The position numbers were made by a program, and so were the translations under genes. The notes below the pieces were generated by a model. That model saw nothing but the letters and a program-made list of their open reading frames with translations, was not told the DNA's origin and ran no database searches. Of a stretch of DNA of 64,000 nucleotides, positions 15,501 through 22,900 are shown one piece after another. Source of the stretch: Gyrodactylus bullatarudis. Its lineage: Eukaryota; Platyhelminthes; Monogenea; Gyrodactylidea; Gyrodactylidae. The DNA is taken from positions 255,848 to 319,847 of the forward strand of contig SSNU01000313.1 in NCBI GenBank assembly GCA_012064415.1, read 5' to 3'. The stretch's first letter is position 1; every line of letters starts with the position of its first letter.

Positions 15501-16577
15501 GTTTACACCGAAAATGGCCTTGAATTTTCCATGTGTTACAAATTTGAAGCTACTGAAGGAATTAAATTAATATTTTTTAGTTATTTTATCCCAGTATATT
15601 GGATTATCTTTGCATGAGGAGAAAAAATAAAATTACAAAATATAAAATTTACTACCAGTGGTCATGCGAGAAGACAAAAATTAACTTACCCGCAGTAACT
15701 GAAAAATCAGCTAAAAATATATTTATATACTCAATTACACAAAGAAGTTGAAATAATTTTGGTGTAGAGGAGTTGTTGTTAGTTGTTAACTCACTAGTTA
15801 TATAGTCAGAATTTTCTGGTAGGAACACCTCAATCTCTTTTCTCTTCAACGCTTGTGCTTTATTAGGTGGATGCTCTGGTTGGCTTTGATAACAGAAAAC
15901 AACGATAAAAAATGTAATAGTTGCCAGGATGGAACCTATGTATTGTAAGTAGAGCATTTCGACTTTTAGTTCATCATAATCACTTAAATCACCGACAATT
16001 AAAGGGGGCAAAAAAAATCCGAAAGCAATTCCTAATTGATTACCTAGAACACCGATTGACGTTGCCATTGCAATTTCTTTTTCACTAAACCAATTTGCTG
16101 AGAGAAAAGATGGTATGGCCAAAACAAAACTATTCGAAATTGCACAAAGAAATTGACCAATTAAGAGTATTGGAAATGAAATGGTTTCCCTTGGAGATGC
16201 AATATGGACAGCAATTGTCTTTATCCAACATCCAAGAAGTACAAGTGATATAGAAATTAATCCACAGAACCGAAGGCCTTTACGATCCATTATAATCGAA
16301 GATGGTATCATAAAAATTACATAGAATATCTGATAACTTGTAGACAAGAGATCCATTAAATGGCTTTTTAATGTAATTGATTCTTTTAAATAGGAAAAAA
16401 ATTATTCTTACCAGGCATTGATGAATTGAAAATTGTCTTAACTTCTTTTGGTATTATAATCAAATTATTCCATTGGAAAGCACTTAAAAGAGTTATTGAA
16501 CAGAATATTCCAAGAATAAACCATCTTTTAAAAGTAACCTGGGCTTGAATTTTATATGCTTCATCGCCAGAATCCAT
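6542..16577 (-). CDS. FLVCR: FLVCR-type major facilitator transporter, complete
   Basis: Nine exons (complement), all joining in phase: 16412-16577, 15690-16382, 13801-13866, 13679-13746, 12023-12126, 8693-8803, 8537-8642, 6639-6750, 6542-6579, giving 487 aa (vertebrate FLVCR1/2 are about 530-555). Conserved blocks in order: [11 protein letters not shown] in TM1, the TM2-3 loop [77 protein letters not shown] and [10 protein letters not shown]. The last short exon encodes a basic cytoplasmic tail like the family's FIKxDLRR. The family moves heme, choline or ethanolamine across the plasma or mitochondrial membrane; the substrate here is unknown. Intron 1 is only 29 nt, while intron 5 is 3.2 kb and holds a MITE and other repeats. 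The gene is divergent from DRC4, 235 bp away. Confidence 0.95.
7060..7850. repeat. Degraded interspersed element in FLVCR intron 7
   Basis: The stretch is less AT-rich than its surroundings and contains broken coding-like segments with no clear family motif. Around 7640-7745 it carries GGACCAACAAGAATACC followed by AGTACCGAAACGTCTGGAA. The same two blocks recur in inverted order at 12190-12310, and the TACCGAAACGTC core recurs at about 12348; a decayed version lies at 21730. This marks a dispersed repeat, possibly a Penelope-like element remnant, but no reverse transcriptase motif is visible here. Confidence 0.5.
8925..9444. mobile_element. piggyBac-type MITE flanked by TTAA
   Basis: The element begins TCCTTCATGTCCC and ends GAGACATGAAGGG. 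The ends are imperfect inverted repeats, each bordered by TTAA (8921-8924 and 9445-9448), the target duplicated by piggyBac transposases. About 520 bp lie inside with no open reading frame of note. It sits in FLVCR intron 5. It is non-autonomous, and no piggyBac transposase gene is seen in the window. Confidence 0.6.
10470..10703 (+). repeat. Direct repeat pair of about 60 bp
   Basis: A block starting GGTCCTCTCATTCAGATCTC occurs at 10474-10540 and again at 10649-10703, nearly identical except for a small insertion (GGGAAAG) in the first copy. The repeat gives overlapping reading frames that share the motif [14 protein letters not shown], but no protein family is recognised. The region around 10330-10930 may be a decayed mobile element; it lies in FLVCR intron 5 on the opposite strand. 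Confidence 0.6.
12190..12365. repeat. Inverted copy of the TACCGAAACGTC repeat
   Basis: Near 12200 the minus-strand sequence reads GGTACCGAAACATCTGGGAG, and near 12345 the plus strand reads AGTACCGAAACGTCGAGAAG. Between them TTCCTGTTGGACCAGAGCC is the reverse complement counterpart of a block at 7640-7660. The same repeat family therefore occurs here in inverted arrangement within FLVCR intron 5. The element type is not certain. Confidence 0.55.
12795..12885 (-). repeat. Fragment of the ribozyme-linked repeat
   Basis: Read on the minus strand, this segment (ACGCGTCTACATCTGCCACC, then AATTGACACTTGCTTA) matches the segment following the hammerhead-like core at 28258-28340. The core itself is lost here. 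It lies in FLVCR intron 5, outside the FLVCR exons. Confidence 0.5.
13495..13585. repeat. Partial copy of the foldback element found at 47.1-47.8 kb
   Basis: AAAATTATGGTCATTTTTCA followed by TTTTTGAACTGGAAATTTTT closely parallels the reverse complement of 47595-47690, inside the right arm of the large foldback repeat. It is a truncated dispersed copy within FLVCR intron 4. Confidence 0.5.
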
Positions 16578-16812
16578 CAGTTTAGACTTTTAATTTTTTC
16601 AGAAGTTTGATAAATCGGCATTCATATATCTTCTTTTAAATAAATGATTCAAACAACTTAGGCTCTGAAGAGAATAAACGGTTACCATCGAAACCTAAAG
16701 CACAAATTTGAATCGCTGCAGTGACTGCAGAATCAAGAGTATTGCTGTTATTGAATTTAATACTTGGAGAATTATTTTATTCATTTAGAAGTTATGATAA
16801 AAACAAAAAACA
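16578..16812. promoter_or_regulatory. Bidirectional FLVCR / DRC4 promoter region with X-box-like site
   Basis: The two genes are transcribed apart from within 235 bp. GTTACCATCGAAAC at 16681-16694 matches the RFX X-box (GTTGCCATGGCAAC) at 11 of 14 positions. It is 119 bp upstream of the DRC4 ATG and is preceded by AATAAACG, close to a forkhead core. RFX and FOXJ1 factors drive axonemal genes in animals, and DRC4 is such a gene, so the site is plausible. Function is inferred from the match and position only. Confidence 0.5.
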
Positions 16813-18250
16813 ATGACTGTAAGATGGAATTTACTAACACTAAAGGTTAAAAACAAGAAAACAACAAAAACAAAGTCCAAGAAAAATGTTTCTAAAAAGA
16901 TTTTTCCTGTTAATATGGTTGATCTATCAAAATTCAGTCGTGAAGAGTTAGAAGAATATGCGAGGAATTTACATTATTCTTTAGATAAAGAAAGATGCGA
17001 AAGGAACTACTGTCAATTAGAACGTGACAAAATCCGCAGGATTTTAGAAATTTCTGATAAAAAACTAAAAGATAAGAGTTCAGAAATAGAATTGATGGGA
17101 GATGTAAGAGATGATTTGGAGATAAATCATCTGAAAGAAATGGATGCTCTTAAACAAAAGATTCGTTATCTAATATTCGAGAATAAAATAAAACTTGATG
17201 AAGAGAATGTTAAAAGAATCATGGCTATTAATGAGATTAACGAAGAGAAAAAGGAAGAAATTTCTGAAATAATCCAGGAAACTCGATCCGTAAAAAGTGA
17301 TAAGGCACAAAAAGAAATCTTATTCAATCAAACGATCAGAGAACTTGACTTAGAGCACAAGAAACAAATAACATTACTGAGGAGAAATTTTGATCAAGAA
17401 TTATCACGCTTGGAGAAAAAATTTCGAGATTTGAATCGAGCTAGACTTAATGAAATCGACCTTTCTCATAAAATTAGAATTAGTGAGATTGAACAGTCAA
17501 AAAATCAGCACATTAAAACTCTAATAACACAGCATGATGAAATGATTGATGAAATAAAAACAAACTATGGAGAGATTTTATCGAAAAATCTCAGTTCCAT
17601 TGCTAGTCTTCAGGATGAAATCAACAAGGATAAAGAAGTCATTAAAAAATTAAATGCAAGAATTATTCATTTGACCAAAGAAAGCAAGGAATTAGTGGAT
17701 CTAAAAGAAAAAAATGGAGAAGAATTGATCAACTTGCAAAATAAGTTGACCATGCATAAACAAAATGAGAGATTACTCATAAGGTATAAAAAATTACTTA
17801 AAGAGGCACAGTTATCGATGAAAAATCTCGAAAATGATTACGAATTGTTGATAGTACGTTTTGAAGAGATGAAAAAAGATAGAAATTCTATTTACGAACA
17901 GTTTCTATCGATGATGAATAAAGTTAGTCAGAAAAATAACCTCAACAATACGATTGTTGACAAGGAAATAAACAAACTTCTAGAAAAATTTAAAGAAAAT
18001 AAAAAAGAACCAATTGAGCTGTGTCAGAACGATATAACAACGGAAAAACTTTATAATGTTATTAAGGGCTTAGTTGAGGTCAGTTAAATTTAATTATCTT
18101 TTCTAGAAATACAACACATTGCTGAAGTGTTTGCAAGATAAAGGAAAAGACTTTGAAATCCCCCAAGAAATTGCCAATAATAAGCTTTTAGCATTTAACT
18201 CAATATCTGAAGTGGATAGTTTCATAAGGAAATTTTTAGAGAATCAATGA
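16813..18250 (+). CDS. GAS8: Dynein regulatory complex subunit 4 (GAS8)
   Basis: Exons 16813-18078 and 18107-18250, joined across a 28-nt intron, give 469 aa (human GAS8 is 478). The sequence is almost wholly alpha-helical coiled coil. ERNYCQLERDKIRRILEIS near residue 75 matches the family's ERNYFQLERDKI block, and the second exon encodes the conserved tail (KYNTLLKCL...). The protein is a linker of the nexin-dynein regulatory complex on the outer doublets of motile cilia and flagella. The lysine-rich N-terminus resembles the family's. A possible 27-nt in-frame intron at 16819-16845 (GTAAG..TACTAAC..AAAG) would remove nine residues and make the N-terminus more family-like. An AATAAA lies at 18288-18293. 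Confidence 0.93.
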
Positions 18251-18708
18251 ATGCAATGTAAAATCATGAGCTTTTCTTAGATTTTAAAATAAATTTTAAA
18301 TAAGTTTGTTTTCTTTGATACGACTATAATTATTGAAATTGATAAACCTTGACAAGTTTCTACCAGGAGACTTGAATTATGAATTTTTCTAGTAACAGCT
18401 TAATTCTTTACTAAATTAACAGGCAAAGCTACAAAAAAATAAAAATCATAAATGATTAAAATTTATAAATCACAAAATTTCTTGCCAAAGCTGTCGAAGT
18501 ACAAGTTCTATTACAATGACATAAGAGTTTATTTTATTAAAAATTTTAGTCTAAAAACTTAAGACTCTAATTTAGAGTCTAAAATTAAATAATTTAAATT
18601 TAAAATTACTGTTTAGCTTTAGCATAACAAAATTTATATATTTAGAGTTCGATAATTGCTTTTGTTTTACATCATTGAATTTAATTATACAGTTTGAAAA
18701 ATCAGCTC

Positions 18709-19091
18709 ATGGTACGTTCTCTAAATCTAATTTTTTCTTCTCTATTCAGCCACCTAAAAAACAAGCAGCAAAGCCAACTGGCAAAGCAAAACCAGCAAAG
18801 TCAAAGGAAGGATCTGGTGGTAAGGGCAAGAAGAAGAAGTGGTCAAAAGGAAAAGTCGCAGACAAGTTGAACAATCTATGTCTTTTCGATAAAGCCACTT
18901 ATGACAAATTCATCAAGGATGTACCTTCATATAAACTGATCACTCCATCTGTTGTGTCTGAACGTTTGAAGATTAGAGCATCTCTTGCTAGACACGCTCT
19001 TAGTGAGATGTGCGCCAGTGGCCTCGTTCGCTGTATCTCTATCCACAACTCTCAACAAATCTATACACGCATTGCTTCTAAAGCTGAATAA
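18709..19091 (+). CDS. RPS25: 40S ribosomal protein S25 (eS25)
   Basis: The ATG (18709-18711) is the whole coding part of exon 1; a 38-nt intron (18712-18749, GTACGT..TTCAG) follows directly, then exon 18750-19091. The 114-aa product begins MPPKK, has the usual lysine-rich head, then [40 protein letters not shown] and a winged-helix tail ending in [10 protein letters not shown]. eS25 sits in the small-subunit head and is needed for some IRES-driven initiation. No AATAAA is found between its stop and the NAT9 coding region 100 bp downstream, which suggests a shared transcript. Confidence 0.96.
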
Positions 19092-19191
19092 ACTTTTTTT
19101 AATATCGGCTATACCTTTTCTTTTGAAAATAACATGCCCTTTCTTTCATGAGCTCTATCCTGCTTTTGAAGAGAAGGGATATTTCTCTCAG
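19092..19191 (+). promoter_or_regulatory. Short RPS25-NAT9 intercistronic region
   Basis: One hundred bases separate the RPS25 stop from the NAT9 acceptor. It contains a T8 run just after the RPS25 stop and pyrimidine-rich TATTTCTCTCAG at its end, and no polyadenylation hexamer. Length and content resemble intercistronic regions of spliced-leader operons. This is an inference from layout. Confidence 0.45.
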
Positions 19192-19884
19192 CTTTTAACT
19201 AAAGATTTTATTATAGAGAATTCGAATGGTGTCACCTTAGTTCCATATCTAGGCCATCTTGTTCAAAAATACCATCATTGGATGCAAGATGATGATCTAT
19301 TAAGACAAACGTCGTCAGAAAGAATGACACTCGATCAGGAAATAAAAGGCCAAATTGAATGGGTTGAAAAGGATGATAGATTAACCTTTATTATTCTAGA
19401 CTCGAAACTCATAAATTATAATGATGTGAGCTGTGAGAACGCTGAAGTAAAAGCCATGGTTGGCGATATAAACATGCATTTTGCTATGTCATACTCTATT
19501 GAAAATGTCATGGAAGGCGAAATCACATTAATGATTGCTGAAAAAAATGCCAGAAGACGTGGTTTTGCAGTTTCATCTGTACTTGCAATTCTGAATTTCT
19601 GTAGCTTACAATTGAGTATCAAAATCTCTAGACTTGTTGTCAAAATTAATTCAGACAACGAAAGTAGCATAAAGTTATTTTCTAAAATGGGATTCAAATT
19701 TTTCAGGACCGTTGAGGTCTTCAATGAAGTTGAGCTCGAGTTGCCTATCTCTAATGATGATGGCAACTTCTTCCTCTCAGCATATAACTTTATTAATAAT
19801 CTTGTTAACCAAGATAAAAATATGGATATCAAAGTAACCCCCAGGAGAGAATACTTGGCCCGTTTTGTAAATTCTAAAAAGTAA
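19192..19884 (+). CDS. NAT9: NAT9-like GNAT N-acetyltransferase, start codon supplied by splicing
   Basis: From the acceptor at 19190-19191 the frame runs 230 codons to a TAA at 19882-19884. Features: NGVTLVPYLGH, KYHHWMQDDDL, RMTLDQE, RLTFIILD, MVGDINMHF, and a GNAT acetyl-CoA site at IAEKNARRRGFAVSSV; all match NAT9 in order. No in-frame ATG precedes the conserved core. If an AUG is joined directly to CTT at 19192, the distance from Met to the conserved VPY is within one residue of human NAT9, so the start is probably added by cis- or trans-splicing. NAT9 is linked to microtubule stability in flies. An AATAAA follows at 19895-19900, 11 bp after the stop, and overlaps the 3' end of the convergent convertase gene. 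Confidence 0.88.
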   Translation, partial: LLTKDFIIENSNGVTLVPYLGHLVQKYHHWMQDDDLLRQTSSERMTLDQEIKGQIEWVEKDDRLTFIILDSKLINYNDVSCENAEVKAMVGDINMHFAMSYSIENVMEGEITLMIAEKNARRRGFAVSSVLAILNFCSLQLSIKISRLVVKINSDNESSIKLFSKMGFKFFRTVEVFNEVELELPISNDDGNFFLSAYNFINNLVNQDKNMDIKVTPRREYLARFVNSKK

Positions 19885-19894
19885 CTGTATATTT

Positions 19895-19913
19895 AATAAA
19901 GATGAAATTTATT
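19895..19913. terminator. Back-to-back polyadenylation signals of two convergent genes
   Basis: AATAAA on the plus strand (19895-19900) serves NAT9, and AATAAA on the minus strand (19908-19913) serves the convertase gene. The stops are 55 bp apart, so the two 3' UTRs must overlap by a few tens of bases. Confidence 0.7.
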
Positions 19914-19939
19914 CTTTCTTCGCAATATTTTTCCTCCAT

Positions 19940-22900
19940 CTAGATAGATTCATCAATTGATCTCCATTTGGATTCCAAAATTGAGTGATATAATTCTTCA
20001 ATGGTCAATTTTTTTGACATTTCTTTCTGTATAGCCTCTTGCCCCTTTTTCAATAACAGTTTAGACAGCAATTTTTTATTTTGCTCAAAAACAGAATTTT
20101 CTATGCTTGATGAGAACTGAGTCACCTCGAATGAAATTATTTTTCCTCGAAAATCTTCGTTAATGCCATAGGAACGATTCATTGGACATTTACCACGATC
20201 ATTTATCTAGAAAATAATGATATAAAGAATGAATGATTTATTATTAATCTCCCGTGTAATTCATTTTGCGACAGTTTAAATTAATTTAAATGTATTCTTT
20301 CTATTTACTTACGAGTAGTTATGTGGTTACCATAAATAAAATGAGATTGTTATCAAAAATTAGCTCCAACACAAAAAATTTTAACTAGTCTAGCACTGAA
20401 CATTTTAATATGAGAAAAAGATTTACTTTTATTGCCCAAGTACCCTCAACCTTTTCACCCATAATTTGGAGACATTTGAAAATCATTTTCATGGGACCCG
20501 ATTTTTTATCCTTACGGCGATGTTCCAACAGTTGGCACACTGTACCACTTGGACTTATCAAGCTTAAACGGAGATCTCCTCGACAAACATGTATCAAATG
20601 CATCTCCAACATTATCCATTCTAAAACCTCCGACTTGCAAATGCCCCCATTGAGATATTTCTTATTCTGTTGTTCTGCTAAATGATATTCTCCAGTTTGA
20701 TTGAGCTTGAAAGTGAGAACATTCTTGTTTCCAGTTTGAATATTCCTTCGATGAAAAGGTAAGAGTTTTATCATTAGAAATTTTTAAAAGATATTATCTC
20801 TATAGTATAGACAGCATTTCTATTTTATTTTCAATTTCCCGAAAAAATTTTCGAAAGTTTACAAGAAAGTGTACAGTGAATTCTTTAATAATTGTATACA
20901 AAAAATACCAATTCGATAAGAAATCATCGACCCTCTACTATCGCAAAACTAGCAGGTGTGAGAAGAGAAGCAATTTCTATAATTTGAAAAGTTTTCTTCT
21001 CTTTAGAATCTTTTAGTAATCAACCCACCCCTCTGAAGATTTTGAGGCAGATTGTGGAAAAGATTCAACTTAGGCAAAAAATCGTACAATAACTAGCAAA
21101 AGGTGTAGAAGGAGCGGGCCTGAACTCAATGTTGAATAGTGTAAACATTAATCTCCAAACTCTGGACCAAGAGGGGAGAGAGTCAAGGTTGTTTTACATC
21201 TAAGTAAATCCCTTCACAAGTTAGCTCTGGAATTTAGAGGATTTTTAAGAAATGAAATGTTAGTGGAAAAAACTGGAAATTGATTTTAGACCGCCACTAA
21301 TGTTTTCTGTTACTTTTTTTTCTATAAAAACGCATATAATTTTTGATTCTCAGTCGATTGGTATAAATTTTATCGATGAATTATGAAAAAAACTTAAAGT
21401 CGTCATCTTTGAACCTGTTGCTCTGAAACGTTGAACTATGATAGATTAATAACGAACCCAAATATGAAGTCGTTTTGATTCTATGTCATAAAATATTGAA
21501 AAAATTTTTGATCACATGCAAATGTTGGTACTTTTTATAACAATTTAATATGACTACATTATAGTAGAGTTTCGACTATTTTTATAGAGTTTGTCTTTTT
21601 TTTTAAAGAATTCATTGTACTTGAATTATTATCTAATAAAGCATTACAAATTTCCACATGTTTCAGTAATGAGATTGACCCTGAATTAATTCGTCCAGGG
21701 TGAGATAAAAAATACTAAACTCGTACTTACTTGACTATTTCATTACCGAAATATATTTTTAAATTTCCGGCTTCGGAGGAGTCTCAATAAAGATTGTTTT
21801 TTCATTAGCTTATTTATTTTTTATAGTTCATTAATTTACAGTTGATAAACAACTAAAATGTAATAATAATAATGGGATTAACTTACAATAATCCGGGAAA
21901 TTTTTCAGCTAGCTCAATAATAGCTTCTCTTTCTTTATTTTTGGTTATTTTGTGGAATTCATTCTTTGGCCAATTATTATCCAAGTTGACATCTATTCCA
22001 GCACGAGTTTTACTCAAGCACAACGGACCAATAGGATTCCAGGATTTTGCTAATCGAACGGATCTTGTACAATCCATAATTCCAAAACCAAAATAACCAC
22101 TTGTAAATAAACCAGCTGAATTAACCTGCCATATTCCATCATCATTATAAGCTTGTGGAAGTCTTCCGGATCGGTAAACAATATGATAAATATCTCTCCA
22201 TGATAAACTCGGACTGGAAAAGTAAAAAGATTGCCTTGAATTTTTATTCAATTTCAACATTCAAATAACTTTGCCAGAAACTTCTCATTCTCTACTCATA
22301 TATCTGAATTACAGAATATTGACCTAAGTTTTAATAAATTTTATTATAAAACTAATTTTAGATCATTTTTCTCTGACTCAATGTTATTGAGTGAATTCAT
22401 TATTCAACAGTTGAATTTCAACTCTTTATGAAAATCTAGAATGAAAATCATTACTCAACATTGTTTAGTAAACATGAAATCAACAAAAAATCTTGACAAG
22501 TATCAGGTCCTAAACATCGAGGGCCTATTTTATTAATATAAACTGAAAAGAGTACATATATGCATAAATAAATGATGAGTTACTTTGCTTCAAGTGTCAG
22601 TGCGATACAGCCTGTAACCATTGGACAAGCAGCTGAGGTACCCCTGAATTTGATTTTACAATGGCCTTTTGAGTAAATAGTTGGCTATAGAAATTATGAA
22701 GGATTAATCAAAAAAGTAGCTTCAGAATTTCAACTTGGACTATTTCTCATGCTCTTCAAAAGCTACTATTATGTTGGCTCAACGAAGTTCGGTTAAACTC
22801 GAGCAAAGGATTCGTTTTCCTGTTATCGATGTTAAAAAGCCTATAGTGTCTTTTTTTCTCAGATAAACTATTGCATAATATAAGGGATCAAATGTTCTAT

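Noticed and set aside
18985..19191. Upstream extension of the NAT9 frame through RPS25
   Set aside because: It reads RPS25 coding sequence in another frame and has no ATG; the conserved NAT9 start fits the acceptor at 19191.
19416..19832. Minus-strand frame of 138 codons
   Set aside because: Shadow of the NAT9 coding sequence; no motif.
20410..20685. Plus-strand frame of 91 codons
   Set aside because: Antisense to the convertase P-domain exon.
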